From the NCBI GenBank assembly GCA_014240165.1, contig JAAZXM010000015.1, positions 1 to 64,000 of the forward strand: DNA of 64,000 nt, in the 5' to 3' direction. This DNA comes from Myxococcales bacterium (GTDB lineage Bacteria > Myxococcota_A > UBA9160 > UBA4427). Below the pieces are notes generated by a model. The model was not told the origin of the DNA. It did not search any database and saw only the letters and a program-made list of their open reading frames with translations. Positions within the stretch are counted from its first letter, which is position 1; the number at the start of each line of letters is the position of its first letter. The translations under genes were made by a program, and so were the position numbers. Positions 1 through 13,537 of this stretch are shown in pieces.

Positions 1-137
1 TGGTGATGCCGGGTGATAACGTCGAGATGAAGGTGACGTTGATCACGCCCATCGCCATGGATAAAGAACTGCGCTTCGCGATTCGCGAAGGCGGTCGTAC
101 GGTCGGCGCTGGTGTCGTCGCCGAGGTAATCGAATAG
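1..137 (+). CDS. tuf: Elongation factor Tu, 3' end only (first tuf copy)
   Basis: The last 45 codons of an EF-Tu gene whose 5' part lies left of the window. The sequence is the C-terminal beta-barrel end of EF-Tu, finishing in [10 protein letters not shown] followed by TAG. It matches the 3' end of the complete tuf gene at 16745-16881 with only two mismatches over 137 bases, and both leave the protein unchanged. EF-Tu delivers aminoacyl-tRNA to the ribosomal A site as the GTP complex. It is followed by tRNA-Trp, secE and nusG, the usual place for the first tuf copy in many proteobacteria. Not in the ORF track because it has no start in the window. Confidence 0.97.
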   Translation, partial: VMPGDNVEMKVTLITPIAMDKELRFAIREGGRTVGAGVVAEVIE

Positions 138-171
138 GGGCTGCAATGGGGTGGCCGTCAATGGATCACGA

Positions 172-247
172 AGGCGCGTAGCACAATTGGTAGTGCATCG
201 GACTCCAAATCCGGAGGTTGGGGGTTCGAGTCCCTCCGCGCCTGCCA
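172..247 (+). tRNA. tRNA-Trp (anticodon CCA), CCA end encoded
   Basis: The cloverleaf can be drawn by hand. Acceptor arm AGGCGCG (172-178) pairs with CGCGCCT (237-243), followed by discriminator G and an encoded CCA. The anticodon stem TCGGA/TCCGG closes the loop CTCCAAA with anticodon CCA (205-207), which reads UGG. The T arm carries GGTTCGAGTCC. It sits between tuf and secE, so it is probably cut out of a tuf-trpT-secE-nusG transcript. The 63-residue ORF drawn across it in the track is a shadow. Confidence 0.97.
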
Positions 248-332
248 CGTCGGCAGTTAAAAAAGAAACGCCCCACCCGATGATTAAAGAATTGATCGAG
301 CCGCTACAGGGGCTTGAAGACAGAGGTCAAAA

Positions 333-539
333 ATGGCGATGAACCCGGCGGACTGGGCAAGAGGCACTCGCAGCTATCTCAGTGACGTGCAGGGGGAATA
401 TCAAAAGATCACGTGGCCTCCCCAGGCGGAGGCGATTGCCGGGACCGTCGGCGTGGCAGCGATCGTTACGGTGGTCACAACCGCGCTGGGTCTGGTCGAT
501 TTTTTCCTCAGTCGCATCATGCAATACCTGCTCAGCTAG
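333..539 (+). CDS. secE: Preprotein translocase subunit SecE
   Basis: A 68-residue single-span SecE. SecE clamps SecY and stabilises the SecYEG channel in the inner membrane. The N-terminal amphipathic region (YLSDVQGEYQKITWPP) carries the conserved E-x-x-K-x-x-W-P signature, followed by one hydrophobic segment at about residues 36-60. The length is that of the short one-helix form found in most bacteria outside the enterics. Start ATG at 333 has an AGAGG ribosome site 6 bases upstream. It lies just before nusG, the standard arrangement. The rpmG (L33) gene that often precedes secE is not present here. Confidence 0.95.
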   Translation: MAMNPADWARGTRSYLSDVQGEYQKITWPPQAEAIAGTVGVAAIVTVVTTALGLVDFFLSRIMQYLLS

Positions 540-605
540 TCGGTGAGTAGAGAAAGCCAAATTGAAGGTTTCGGCACTCAGATGATGGAGGACACCGCGG
601 TCGGC

Positions 606-1136
606 ATGGCTAAGAATTGGTACATCGTCCATACCTACTCGGGGCAGGAGGCGCGCGCGAAGCAGTCGCTCCTGGAGAGGGCCCAGACCCTGGGCTTCGA
701 GGAGAAGTTCGAGGAAATCCTGATTCCGGAGGAAAGCGTTGTCGAGATGGTGGGCGGGAATAAGCGGACTTCCAAGAGGAAGTTCTTCCCGGGTTATATC
801 CTCGTCCGGATGGATCTGGACGACGAGACTTGGCATGTCGTGAAGGGGACGCCCAAGATCACGGGCTTCGTGGGCAACGCGACCGATCCGCCGCCGGTTT
901 CAGAGGACGAGGTTGCACGCATGACCCAGCGGATGAAGGAAGGGGCCTCCAAGCCCAAGCCGCTGATCCTCTTCGAAGAGGGAGAGGCCGTGCGAGTCGT
1001 CACCGGCCCGTTTGCGAACTTCTCCGGTTACGTGGATGAAGTGATGGAAGATAAAGAGAAACTCCGCGTGATGGTCCAGGTCTTTGGGCGAGCGACGCCC
1101 GTTGTGTTGGACTACGCGCACGTGGAAAAGGCCTGA
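606..1136 (+). CDS. nusG: Transcription termination/antitermination protein NusG
   Basis: NusG binds RNA polymerase, suppresses pausing and couples transcription to ribosomes or Rho. From the ATG at 606 the protein begins MAKNWYIVHTYSGQE, the conserved start of the NGN domain, giving 176 residues, close to the usual 175-180. The C-terminal KOW domain is visible as FEEGEAVRVVTGPFANFSGYV. The track opens this ORF at 543, adding 21 residues without family resemblance, so I prefer 606; a GGAGG lies 14 bases upstream, rather far, and ATG 582 is an alternative. Lies between secE and rplK in the conserved order. Confidence 0.95.
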   Translation: MAKNWYIVHTYSGQEARAKQSLLERAQTLGFEEKFEEILIPEESVVEMVGGNKRTSKRKFFPGYILVRMDLDDETWHVVKGTPKITGFVGNATDPPPVSEDEVARMTQRMKEGASKPKPLILFEEGEAVRVVTGPFANFSGYVDEVMEDKEKLRVMVQVFGRATPVVLDYAHVEKA

Positions 1137-1148
1137 GTTGAAGCTTCG

Positions 1149-1178
1149 GCGCTGGAGCCAAGTATCGGCTCTCGGCGC
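1149..1178 (+). promoter_or_regulatory. Hairpin in the rplK leader (possible L1 control site)
   Basis: A two-part stem: outer GCGCT/GGCGC and inner GAGCC/GGCTC around a 7-base loop, with an asymmetric interior loop (one base against two). It lies 36 bases before rplK. In many bacteria ribosomal protein L1 represses its own operon by binding an mRNA copy of its 23S site in the L11 leader. Position and shape fit that idea, but I did not match the L1 recognition bases, so function is inference. Confidence 0.35.
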
Positions 1179-1214
1179 GTCTAATTAGAAGCCGAACCCT
1201 GGAGGGGAGTTGGA

Positions 1215-1640
1215 GTGGCCAAGAAGGTTATTGGCATGATCAAGTTGCACTGTCCGGCTGGACAGGCGAATCCCGCGCCGCCGGTGGGTCCGGCGCTCGG
1301 GCAGCATGGCGTGAATATCATGGAGTTCTGTAAGGCATTCAACGCGAGAACTCAGGAGCAGGCTGGCCTGATTATTCCCGCGGTGATCACGGTGTACGCC
1401 GATCGCTCCTTCACTTTCGAGTTGAAGTCCCCGCCGGCTGCGGTCCTCTTGAAGAGGGCGGCAAAGATCAAGAAGGGTTCGGGTGAACCCAATAAGGAAA
1501 AGGTTGGAACCGTCAGCCAGAAGGATCTCGAGGAAATCGTCGAGATCAAGAAGGCTGATCTCAACGCCTGGGATCTTGAGGCGGCGAAAAAGATTATTGC
1601 CGGGACCGCAAGGTCCATGGGCCTGACGGTGGAGGGCTGA
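1215..1640 (+). CDS. rplK: 50S ribosomal protein L11
   Basis: L11 binds the GTPase-associated centre of 23S rRNA and is needed for factor-dependent GTP hydrolysis and the stringent response. The 141-residue product has the family length and typical N-terminal motif [23 protein letters not shown]. The start is GTG at 1215, preceded by a strong GGAGGGGAG. It is followed after 3 bases by rplA, the classical L11-L1 pair. Confidence 0.97.
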   Translation: MAKKVIGMIKLHCPAGQANPAPPVGPALGQHGVNIMEFCKAFNARTQEQAGLIIPAVITVYADRSFTFELKSPPAAVLLKRAAKIKKGSGEPNKEKVGTVSQKDLEEIVEIKKADLNAWDLEAAKKIIAGTARSMGLTVEG

Positions 1641-1643
1641 GCG

Positions 1644-2354
1644 TTGCCTCGAAGAAGTAAGCGCTACCGAAAGTCGGCCGAATTGATCGATTCCGAGAAG
1701 CTCTACAACCTTGAAGAGGCCATCGGTCTGATCAAGGAGTTTCCAGCGGTGTCTCTCGATGAAAGCGTTGATCTAGCGATCAACCTGGCTGTTGACCCGA
1801 AGCATGCCGACCAAATGGTCCGCGGGGCGATCGTTCTGCCTCACGGCATCGGAAAGACCGTCCGGGTGCTGGTCTTCGCCAAGGGAGATAAGGAGCAGGA
1901 GGCTCGGGACGCAGGGGCGGATTTTGTGGGCGGCGACGATATGGCGAAGAAGATCCAGGAAGAGGGCTGGCTCGATTTCGATCGCGTCATCGCTTCACCG
2001 GACATGATGGGTGTGGTTGGCCGGTTGGGAAAGGTTCTGGGCCCTCGTGGGCTCATGCCGAATCCGAAGCTGGGCACGGTGACGCCCAACGTGGGGCAGG
2101 CCGTCAGCGAACAGAAGGCGGGCAAGGTCGAATTTCGAGTGGACAAGGCAGGCATTATCCATTGCGCCATCGGTAAAATGTCTCTTGAGGCACAGGCGCT
2201 CTTTGAGAACGCCTCGGAGCTGATCGGTACGGTGCAGAAGGCGCGGCCCTCGACAACCAAGGGCACCTATATGAAGAAGATCACGGTTTCGACAACAATG
2301 GGCCCGGGGGTCAAAGTTGATCCCTCTGCGCCTCTTGCTGCGAATGCCGCTTGA
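1644..2354 (+). CDS. rplA: 50S ribosomal protein L1
   Basis: L1 forms the mobile L1 stalk next to the E site and is commonly the translational repressor of rplKA. The 236-residue protein matches the family in length and contains the GPRGLMPNPKLGTVTP signature near residues 130-146. The start is TTG at 1644, three bases after the rplK stop, with the ribosome site GGAGGG inside the end of rplK; a downstream start would lose the conserved N terminus. Cotranscribed with rplK and rplJ. Confidence 0.97.
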   Translation: MPRRSKRYRKSAELIDSEKLYNLEEAIGLIKEFPAVSLDESVDLAINLAVDPKHADQMVRGAIVLPHGIGKTVRVLVFAKGDKEQEARDAGADFVGGDDMAKKIQEEGWLDFDRVIASPDMMGVVGRLGKVLGPRGLMPNPKLGTVTPNVGQAVSEQKAGKVEFRVDKAGIIHCAIGKMSLEAQALFENASELIGTVQKARPSTTKGTYMKKITVSTTMGPGVKVDPSAPLAANAA

Positions 2355-2371
2355 CTTGAAGGATTGCAGCT

Positions 2372-2902
2372 GTGCTTACGCGTGAGCAAAAAAGAGATGC
2401 GGTCGCCGAGTTGGGTGAGAAATTCGGCAGGGCGACCAGTGTTTTTGTAGCCGACTACCGAGGGCTGAGCGTCGAGGAGGTTCGCGAATTGCGGGGGCAG
2501 CTTCGCAACGAGTCCGACGACGAATGTGAATACCGGGTAGCCAAGAATTCACTCTTGACTCTCGCGGTGGATGGCCACGATGCTGAGGTCCTCAAGGATC
2601 ATTTCGTGGGTCCGACGGCGGTCGCCCTCTCTTACGGAGATCCGGTGAGCCTGGCAAAGGTTCTGGTCAAGTACGCGAAGGATCATGACGTCTTCGAGAT
2701 CAAGGGAGGCGTGCTCGACGGCAAGTCTCTGGATCCGGGAGAAGTCGCACATCTTGCAACTCTGCCGAATCTGCTGGAGTTGAGAGGGAAGTTGGTGGGG
2801 CTGCTACAGGCTCCCGCCGGCAAGCTCGCACGCTTGTTGAATGAGCCCGGCGGACAGCTGGCTCGGTTGGTATCCGCGCGCAAGGATGCGCTCGAGGAGT
2901 AG
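2372..2902 (+). CDS. rplJ: 50S ribosomal protein L10
   Basis: L10 is the base of the L7/L12 stalk. The 176-residue product begins MLTREQKRDAVAELGEKFGRATSVFVADYRGLSVEEV, typical of L10, and has the usual helical C-terminal tail to which L12 dimers attach. The start is GTG at 2372, only 17 bases after rplA. There is thus no room for the long L10 leader that mediates autoregulation in enteric bacteria, unless the site lies inside rplA. Confidence 0.96.
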   Translation: MLTREQKRDAVAELGEKFGRATSVFVADYRGLSVEEVRELRGQLRNESDDECEYRVAKNSLLTLAVDGHDAEVLKDHFVGPTAVALSYGDPVSLAKVLVKYAKDHDVFEIKGGVLDGKSLDPGEVAHLATLPNLLELRGKLVGLLQAPAGKLARLLNEPGGQLARLVSARKDALEE

Positions 2903-2930
2903 GGCTGCTTGGAGCTCTGCTTGTTTTTCG

Positions 2931-2957
2931 TTGACAGGCGGGAGGGGCCGGTAGAGA
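2931..2957 (+). promoter_or_regulatory. Possible internal promoter before rplL
   Basis: A perfect -35 element TTGACA (2931-2936) is separated by 15 bases from TAGAGA (2952-2957), which keeps three to four of the six -10 bases. The spacer is short for sigma70. It lies in the 100-base gap between rplJ and rplL and could supply the extra L7/L12 needed for four or more copies per ribosome. Sequence resemblance only. Confidence 0.35.
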
Positions 2958-3002
2958 CCGGGCCCATCAAACACCGCCGCAATAAAGAAGGGTTGAAAGA
3001 AA

Positions 3003-3380
3003 ATGGCCGATCTGAATGAAATTGCCGAAACGCTCTCGGGTCTGACAGTCATGGAGGCTGCCGAATTGGCGACGCTGCTCGAAGAGAAATGGGGCGTATC
3101 CGCCGCTGCACCAGTAGCGGTCGCCGCAGGTCCCGCCGCAGGAGGTGGCGAAGCCGCCGCTGCCGAGCAGACAGAGTTCGACGCAGTGCTGATCTCCTTC
3201 GGCGATAAGAAGATCCAGGTCATCAAGGAAGTGCGCGCGGTGACCGGGCTCGGCTTGAAGGAAGCGAAGGCCTTGGTGGAAGGTGTGCCCAAGGCATTGA
3301 AGGAAGGCGTCGAGAAGGAAGAGGCGGAAGCGATCAAGGCGAAGATCGAAGAGGTCGGAGGCCAAGTCGACATCAAGTGA
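3003..3380 (+). CDS. rplL: 50S ribosomal protein L7/L12
   Basis: L7/L12 forms the flexible stalk that recruits translation GTPases. The 125-residue protein shows the N-terminal dimerisation domain, an alanine-rich hinge (about residues 36-55) and the C-terminal domain with [24 protein letters not shown], the factor-binding surface. ATG at 3003. Lies between rplJ and rpoB as in most bacteria, with a small hairpin immediately after the stop. Confidence 0.97.
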   Translation: MADLNEIAETLSGLTVMEAAELATLLEEKWGVSAAAPVAVAAGPAAGGGEAAAAEQTEFDAVLISFGDKKIQVIKEVRAVTGLGLKEAKALVEGVPKALKEGVEKEEAEAIKAKIEEVGGQVDIK

Positions 3381-3381
3381 A

Positions 3382-3400
3382 ATGACCCCAAGAGGGTCAT
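3382..3400 (+). terminator. Hairpin after rplL (attenuator or processing site)
   Basis: ATGACCC and GGGTCAT form a perfect 7-base stem with a 5-base loop directly after the rplL stop. No T run follows, so it is unlikely to be a full intrinsic terminator. The rplL-rpoB gap of enteric bacteria also holds a partial terminator and an RNase III site that set the ratio of ribosomal protein to polymerase mRNA; a similar role here is inference. Confidence 0.4.
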
Positions 3401-3507
3401 GGGTTCGGCTTCGTTTCCAGCAATCTCCGCATTTCGTCTCGGTCTGCCGGTTCGCATGCCCGCAGAGGGGCATCGTGATCATGTAGCCAGGAGGGGAATC
3501 TCCAGCA

Positions 3508-6500
3508 GTGTCAGAAATTACCTACTCAGAATTCGCACCTCGTCTTCGGAAATCCTACGCAAGGATCAAGAAGATCATCGACATTCCCAACCTGCTTGAG
3601 CTTCAGCGGGCTTCTTTCGATCGCTTTCTCCAGGCCAATCTGGACATGGAGAAGAGGGAGAAGGTCGGCCTTCAGAGCGTATTCGACGCCGTTTTCCCGA
3701 TCCGCGATTTCAACAATACAGCCTCGTTGGAGTTCGTCGGGTATACGCTCGAAGAACCCAAATACGATGTTCAGGAGTGCCTCCAACGCGGCATGACCTA
3801 CGCATCGCCCTTCAAGGTCACCATTCGCTTGGTGGCTTGGGAGGACTCGGACGGATCCCAGACGATTCGCGACGTAAAGGAGCAGGAAGTCTATTTCGGT
3901 GAAATACCGATCATGACCGACAACGGCACCTTCCTGATCAACGGCACCGAACGCGTCATCGTTTCCCAGCTGCATCGGTCCCCCGGCATCTTCTACGACA
4001 CAACCCTTTCAACAACGGTGAGCGCGGCGGGCAAGAAGATCTACTCGTGCCGGATCATTCCCTACCGCGGATCCTGGCTCGATGTCGAATACGACCATAA
4101 GGACCTGGTATTCGCCCGAATCGACCGACGTAGGAAGATTCACGTCACCGTGCTCCTCAAGGCGCTCGGCTATCAGCCCGAGGATCTGCTCAAGCATTTC
4201 TACCCCCGCGAAACGATCCGAATCGAGGGGAAGCAGGTTCTCAAGAAGGCTGTGCCCGAGGATCTGATCGGGCAACGTTGCACGAAGGAGGTCAAGGACT
4301 CTTCGGGCACGGTCATCGTTCGCAAGGACAAGAAATTCACCAAGGCAGCGGCAAGGAAGATTCGCGCGGCTGAACTCGAGTGGATTCCTGTGGGTATGAG
4401 CGACTTGATCCGGGTCGATGCCGTCAAGCGGGTCGTTCCGGTGGATATCGTGGACGAGACCACGGGCGAAGTCCTGATGGAGTGCAACGAAGAACTCACT
4501 GAGGAGCACCTCGAGGAGTTCAAGTCCAGGGGTATCAACGAATTTCCGCTGCTCTTCCTGGATCCGCTCACTACGGGAACCGCTATTCGAGACACGCTCG
4601 TCGCGGACAAGACCATGAGCCAGGACGAGGCGATGATCGAAATCTATCGCCGACTGCGCCCGGGTGATCCGCCGACCCTCGAGACGGCGACCAACCTCTT
4701 CAATAACCTTTTCTTCAACCCCGAGCGCTACGATCTCTCGCTCGTGGGTCGGCTCAAGCTGAACCATAAACTTGACTTCGATAGCGAAGAATACGCGACG
4801 ATCACCGACGGGTTGAAGGCCGACGAAGAGCCGCAATCCGTGCGTTTGGCCGATCTGAAGACGCTTCGCCGGGACGACATTCTGGCGGCTGTTAAATATC
4901 TCGTCGACCTCAAGAATGGGACCGATGCCACCAAGCGCGTGGACGACATCGATCACCTCGGTAACCGGCGCGTGCGAGTCGTTGGCGAGTTGCTCGAGAA
5001 TCAATATCGCATTGGTTTGGTGCGCATGGAGCGAGCCATCAAGGAGCGCATGTCGCTCCAAGAGATCGAAACGCTGATGCCCCATGACCTGATCAACTCC
5101 AAGCCGGTCACCGCGGTGATCAAGGAGTTCTTCGGTTCGAGTCAGTTGTCACAGTTCATGGATCAGACCAATCCGCTCTCGAGCGTGACCCATAAGCGGC
5201 GCCTTTCGGCGTTGGGCCCAGGCGGCCTGACTCGAGAACGGGCGGGCTTTGAAGTTCGCGACGTTCATCCGACTCATTATGGTCGGATCTGTCCGATCGA
5301 GACGCCCGAGGGCCCCAATATCGGTCTGATCGCCTCTCTTTCCACCTTTGCCCGGGTCAACGACATGGGCTTCATCGAAACGCCCTATCGGCGTGTCGAG
5401 GAAGGAAAGGTGCTGAGCGACGTCAATTTCCTCTCGGCTCTGGATGAGGAGAGAATGTCGATTGCCCAGGCCAACGCGCCTCTCGATGAGGAGGGCCGAT
5501 TCGAGCTCGATCGGGTTTCGGCCCGAAGGCAGGGCGAGTTCGAGATGGTTGAACCCGACGCGGTCAACATGATGGACGTATCGCCGAATCAGTTGGTTTC
5601 GGTGGCGGCGTCCCTGATTCCCTTCCTGGAAAACGACGATGCAAATCGCGCGCTCATGGGTTCCAACATGATGCGCCAGGCAGTGCCCCTGCTTCGAACC
5701 CAGGCGCCTCTCGTCGGTACCGGGATGGAGTCGGTGGTGGCCCGGGATTCAGGTGTGACGGTTGTCGCGAAGCGAGACTGTGAGGTGGAGTCGGTAGACG
5801 CCTCCCGAATCGTACTCAAACCGACACATACGGATCCTGCCGAATCGAACGTCGACATCATCAACCTGATCAAATATCAGCGGTCGAACCAGAATACGAG
5901 CATCAACCAGACGCCGATCGTCAAGCCTGGTGATTCTGTGAAGGAGGGGCAGGTCATCGCCGACGGCCCCGCGACGGATCGCGGTGAGATGGCCCTTGGC
6001 TGTAATGTGCGCGTTGCCTTCATGCCCTGGGGCGGATACAACTTCGAGGATTCGATCCTTATTTCGGAGCGCATCGTAAAGGACGACTACTTTACGTCGA
6101 TCCATATCGAAGAGTTCGAGTGTGTCGCTCGGGATACCAAGCTGGGCAAGGAAGACATCACTCGGGATATCCCGAACGTCGGTGAAGAGGCACTGAACGA
6201 CCTCGACGAGGCCGGCATTGTCCGAATCGGCGCGGAAGTAAGGCAGGATGACATCCTGGTCGGGAAGATCACGCCCAAGGGAGAGACTCAGCTCTCGCCG
6301 GAAGAGCGCCTGCTACGCGCAATCTTCGGCGAGAAGGCCGGTGATGTGAGGGATACGTCTCTCAGGGTCCCGCCGGGTGTCATTGGCACAGTGATCGGTG
6401 CGCAGGTCTTCTCGCGCCGGGGCGTTGAGAAGGATGAGCGCGCGAAGGCGCTGGAGGAGGCCGAAATCGAACGCCTCCGCAAGGATCAGGAAGACGAGAT

Positions 6501-7689
6501 CCGCATCATCCGCAAGGGTGCGTTCAAGAACGTGGCTGCAGCGATCATTGGAAAGCGGGCCGCAAATTCAATCGGCGACGAGCGCCGGGGCTTGGAATGG
6601 CTCCGGGCAGGCGACACGATCACCGAGGAAATGCTCGCGGCGGTCCCCGATCGACGTTGGCGGGAAATCCAGGTTGCCGAGAGCGCGACCCAGGATCGGA
6701 TCGACCGCATCTTCGCGAACATCGAAGACCAGGCGATGGTCATCAAGGCGGTTTTCGATGAAAAAATTGCCCGACTCAAGAAGGGCGATGAGTTGCCGCC
6801 GGGCGTCTTCAAGATGGTCAAGATCTACCTCGCCATCAAGAGGAAGCTCTCGGTGGGCGACAAGATGGCAGGCCGGCACGGCAATAAGGGTGTGATCTCG
6901 CGGATTCTTCCCGAGGAGGATATGCCCTACCTGGCGGATGGTACGCCCGTCGACGTCGTGCTGAATCCCCTGGGTGTGCCCTCGCGTATGAATATCGGTC
7001 AGGTCCTCGAGACCCACCTGGGTTGGGCTGCCCATGGCCTCGGCCATATCATCGGTCAACTGGCGGAAAAGGGGGCCGAGCCCGAGGAACTGCGATCGAA
7101 ACTCAAAGAGATCCACTCGGATAGCGGGATCAGCGCACTCCTCGATGAGGCTGGACCTGATGCCATACGATCCCTTGCGGCGAACGTCGCCAAGGGAATT
7201 CATGTATCGACGGCAGTGTTCGACGGGGCGAGCGAAGAGCAGGTCAAGGAAGAACTGCGCCGGGCAGATCTACCCGAGAGCGGGCAGATGGTGCTCTTCG
7301 ATGGGAAGACCGGTGAACCCTTCGACCGACCCGTCACCGTCGGGATCATCTACATGCTCAAACTTCACCATCTGGTGGATGACAAGATCCATGCTCGGAG
7401 CATTGGCCCCTACAGCCTCGTGACCCAGCAGCCGTTGGGCGGCAAGGCTCAATTTGGTGGTCAGCGACTGGGTGAGATGGAGGTGTGGGCCCTCGAGGGT
7501 TACGGAGCAGCTTATGCTCTGCAGGAGTTCCTCACGGTCAAATCAGACGACGTGAACGGGCGAACTCGGATCTACGAGTCCATCGTCAAGGGCGAGAATA
7601 CCCTGGAGCCTGGGCTGCCCGAGAGTTTCAACGTGTTGATGAAGGAGCTACACGCTCTCGGCCTCAATGTGGAAATGGTCGAGAAGTAG
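3508..7689 (+). CDS. rpoB: RNA polymerase subunit beta
   Basis: The beta subunit forms half of the catalytic cleft. The protein has 1393 residues, close to the proteobacterial 1340-1400. The rifampicin-binding cluster is intact ([20 protein letters not shown] followed by [11 protein letters not shown]), with no resistance-type change recognised. The C terminus carries the conserved [20 protein letters not shown] segment. Start GTG at 3508 with GGAGGGGAA upstream. It is separated by 83 bases from rpoC and surely cotranscribed. Confidence 0.98.
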   Translation: MSEITYSEFAPRLRKSYARIKKIIDIPNLLELQRASFDRFLQANLDMEKREKVGLQSVFDAVFPIRDFNNTASLEFVGYTLEEPKYDVQECLQRGMTYASPFKVTIRLVAWEDSDGSQTIRDVKEQEVYFGEIPIMTDNGTFLINGTERVIVSQLHRSPGIFYDTTLSTTVSAAGKKIYSCRIIPYRGSWLDVEYDHKDLVFARIDRRRKIHVTVLLKALGYQPEDLLKHFYPRETIRIEGKQVLKKAVPEDLIGQRCTKEVKDSSGTVIVRKDKKFTKAAARKIRAAELEWIPVGMSDLIRVDAVKRVVPVDIVDETTGEVLMECNEELTEEHLEEFKSRGINEFPLLFLDPLTTGTAIRDTLVADKTMSQDEAMIEIYRRLRPGDPPTLETATNLFNNLFFNPERYDLSLVGRLKLNHKLDFDSEEYATITDGLKADEEPQSVRLADLKTLRRDDILAAVKYLVDLKNGTDATKRVDDIDHLGNRRVRVVGELLENQYRIGLVRMERAIKERMSLQEIETLMPHDLINSKPVTAVIKEFFGSSQLSQFMDQTNPLSSVTHKRRLSALGPGGLTRERAGFEVRDVHPTHYGRICPIETPEGPNIGLIASLSTFARVNDMGFIETPYRRVEEGKVLSDVNFLSALDEERMSIAQANAPLDEEGRFELDRVSARRQGEFEMVEPDAVNMMDVSPNQLVSVAASLIPFLENDDANRALMGSNMMRQAVPLLRTQAPLVGTGMESVVARDSGVTVVAKRDCEVESVDASRIVLKPTHTDPAESNVDIINLIKYQRSNQNTSINQTPIVKPGDSVKEGQVIADGPATDRGEMALGCNVRVAFMPWGGYNFEDSILISERIVKDDYFTSIHIEEFECVARDTKLGKEDITRDIPNVGEEALNDLDEAGIVRIGAEVRQDDILVGKITPKGETQLSPEERLLRAIFGEKAGDVRDTSLRVPPGVIGTVIGAQVFSRRGVEKDERAKALEEAEIERLRKDQEDEIRIIRKGAFKNVAAAIIGKRAANSIGDERRGLEWLRAGDTITEEMLAAVPDRRWREIQVAESATQDRIDRIFANIEDQAMVIKAVFDEKIARLKKGDELPPGVFKMVKIYLAIKRKLSVGDKMAGRHGNKGVISRILPEEDMPYLADGTPVDVVLNPLGVPSRMNIGQVLETHLGWAAHGLGHIIGQLAEKGAEPEELRSKLKEIHSDSGISALLDEAGPDAIRSLAANVAKGIHVSTAVFDGASEEQVKEELRRADLPESGQMVLFDGKTGEPFDRPVTVGIIYMLKLHHLVDDKIHARSIGPYSLVTQQPLGGKAQFGGQRLGEMEVWALEGYGAAYALQEFLTVKSDDVNGRTRIYESIVKGENTLEPGLPESFNVLMKELHALGLNVEMVEK

Positions 7690-7772
7690 CCAGGAAAAAT
7701 CAGAGCGGTGACTTAGTGCTACCGCGGACGGGAACGATTCCCGGAAACAAGTTTGGATAGGAGACAGCCACC

Positions 7773-11954
<4,182 letters not shown>

Positions 11955-11986
11955 AGCTCGGCCAATCCAGACGAAGAACTCCGATT

Positions 11987-12011
11987 CCCGCCCTGGGACT
12001 ACCAGGGCGGG
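11987..12011 (+). terminator. Perfect hairpin after rpoC, no U tract
   Basis: CCCGCCCTGG and CCAGGGCGGG form a perfect 10-base stem with a 5-base loop, 32 bases after the rpoC stop. It is the best candidate for the end of the rpoBC transcript, but no T run follows, so ending may need Rho or the hairpin may only protect the mRNA 3' end. Confidence 0.5.
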
Positions 12012-12199
12012 GTCGGTGACCGTCCGGAGCAGCTGAACGTGGGATCGATTCCGGGCCGGGGGCGAGGACCCTGTCCATGGTGGTCGAATCCTCTCTCAGT
12101 GGGCCTTCCGCGCTGGGTTGAAAAAGCCTCTGCGACCGGATTCCCCTCGGCGGGTGACCCTTCGCCCCGGGTCCACCGGGCCGAGAGTCGCGGGGAACG

Positions 12200-12227
12200 T
12201 TGACACTGCCCCGCAGGTCGCTAAGAT
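12200..12227 (+). promoter_or_regulatory. Sigma70-type promoter of the str operon
   Basis: TTGACA (12200-12205, perfect -35) is followed after 16 bases by TAAGAT (12222-12227, four of six -10 bases). It is the strongest promoter-like pair in the gap before rpsL and points toward it. Predicted transcription start near 12234. Confidence 0.6.
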
Positions 12228-12233
12228 GCGGCG

Positions 12234-12591
12234 GCTTCGGAACAAGGGGCTGCATCTCCGCGTTCCGCCTCCGGATTTCGGAGGGGCTGGCCGAGGAAGC
12301 GAACTGAGCAGGCATCATTGAGTCCGCTCTTTTCGCCTGGGGTCGAACGAACGATTCCCCGCCTCCGCTCCCTTCGTCGCCGCGATGCGGGCAGCGGGGA
12401 GTTTTGTCTCTGGAGTTCGCCGAAGGGCCCGCGGAAGCGTTCAGGGGTTGAGGCTTCGCGGGCACGGTCAAGACGGCTGGGTCGCAGAGTCAGTAAGGAA
12501 ATAGGGAACTCGGGCGCGCAACAAGAGCAGCATTCGATGAGTCGGCGAACGCAACTGGGCGTCCCGGCGCAACACGTAGAGTCGAGGTGGC
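12234..12591 (+). other. Long untranslated leader of the str operon
   Basis: About 360 bases lie between the predicted start of transcription and rpsL. No protein of any recognised family is encoded in either strand; the track ORFs at 12118-12321 and 12318-12995 look like chance frames, the latter running into rpsL out of frame. The leader can fold locally, for example CCCGCGgAAGC (about 12430-12440) against GCTTCGCGGG (about 12453-12462) with one bulged base. The remainder of the 11955-12233 gap shows only the hairpin and promoter listed separately. Confidence 0.45.
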
Positions 12592-12963
12592 ATGCCGACA
12601 ATTCAACAGTTGATCCGCAAGGGCAGGAAGCCCAAGCAATCCCGGACAAATTCGCCCGACCTGGGCAAGTGTCCGCAACGCAGGGGAGTCTGCCTGCGTG
12701 TGTTTACCTTGACGCCGAAGAAGCCGAACTCCGCTCTTCGGAAAGTGGCGCGTGTTCGGTTGACCAATGGAAACGAAGTCAACGCCTACATTCCGGGTGT
12801 CGGTCATACGCTTCAGGAGCACTCGGTGGTGCTCGTGCGCGGAGGCCGAGTAAAGGATCTGCCCGGCGTTCGTTATCACATCGTGCGCGGAACGCTGGAC
12901 GCAACGGGAGTCGACGGTCGAAACCGGGGCCGTTCGAAGTACGGGGCCAAGCGGCCCAAATAG
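12592..12963 (+). CDS. rpsL: 30S ribosomal protein S12
   Basis: S12 sits at the decoding centre and sets accuracy. The 123-residue product is the standard length. The streptomycin-sensitive lysines are both present, in [15 protein letters not shown] (K43 region) and [17 protein letters not shown] (K88 region). Start ATG at 12592, GAGGTGGC upstream. First gene of the rpsL-rpsG-fusA-tuf unit. Confidence 0.98.
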   Translation: MPTIQQLIRKGRKPKQSRTNSPDLGKCPQRRGVCLRVFTLTPKKPNSALRKVARVRLTNGNEVNAYIPGVGHTLQEHSVVLVRGGRVKDLPGVRYHIVRGTLDATGVDGRNRGRSKYGAKRPK

Positions 12964-13004
12964 AAGTGCTGTCGCGACCCGCGATGGTCACTTAGGGATA
13001 CGAA

Positions 13005-13475
13005 ATGCCGAGACGTCGAGAAGTTCAAAAGCGGGAAACGCCGGCTGATCCGAAGCATGGCGACAAAATGGTCGGTCAGTTCATCAATGTGCTGATGAGC
13101 GACGGCAAGAAGAGCACCGCAGAGTCGATTATTTACGGTGCCTTCGATGAGATCGAGCAGAAGATGCGAAGTGACCCCCTGGCGATGTTCAGGCGGGCGC
13201 TGGAAAACGTGCGGCCGAGGCTTGAGGTGAAGTCCCGGCGAGTGGGTGGTGCGACGTACCAGGTACCCACGGAGATTTCGCCGAAGAGGGCATCCTCATT
13301 GGCCATGCGCTGGCTGGCGAGTTATTCGCGAGCACGGCCGGGCAAGAGCATGAGGGAGCGCCTGGCCAACGAGATCATCGATGCCGCCAATGAGCGCGGC
13401 GAGAGCGTAAAGAAGAGGGAAGACACTCATCGGATGGCGGATGCCAATAAGGCTTTCGCCCATTATCGCTGGTAG
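13005..13475 (+). CDS. rpsG: 30S ribosomal protein S7
   Basis: S7 starts assembly of the 30S head and contacts E-site tRNA. The 156-residue protein begins [20 protein letters not shown] and ends FAHYRW, both typical of the family. Start ATG 13005, 41 bases after rpsL. In many bacteria S7 represses this operon by binding the rpsL-rpsG gap; I see no clear copy of the site here. Confidence 0.98.
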   Translation: MPRRREVQKRETPADPKHGDKMVGQFINVLMSDGKKSTAESIIYGAFDEIEQKMRSDPLAMFRRALENVRPRLEVKSRRVGGATYQVPTEISPKRASSLAMRWLASYSRARPGKSMRERLANEIIDAANERGESVKKREDTHRMADANKAFAHYRW

Positions 13476-13537
13476 CGTGGCCGGATTCGTCCTCCTGCGC
13501 CGGAAAAATCACCGTCGTATTGCGATGACGAGACGAA

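Noticed and set aside
151-342. 63-residue ORF before secE
   Set aside because: It translates the tRNA-Trp gene. I also looked there for rpmG (L33) and found no zinc-ribbon or L33-like frame.
12318-12995. 225-residue plus-strand ORF across the str leader
   Set aside because: It runs out of frame through rpsL and shows no family resemblance; only the rpsL frame is supported.
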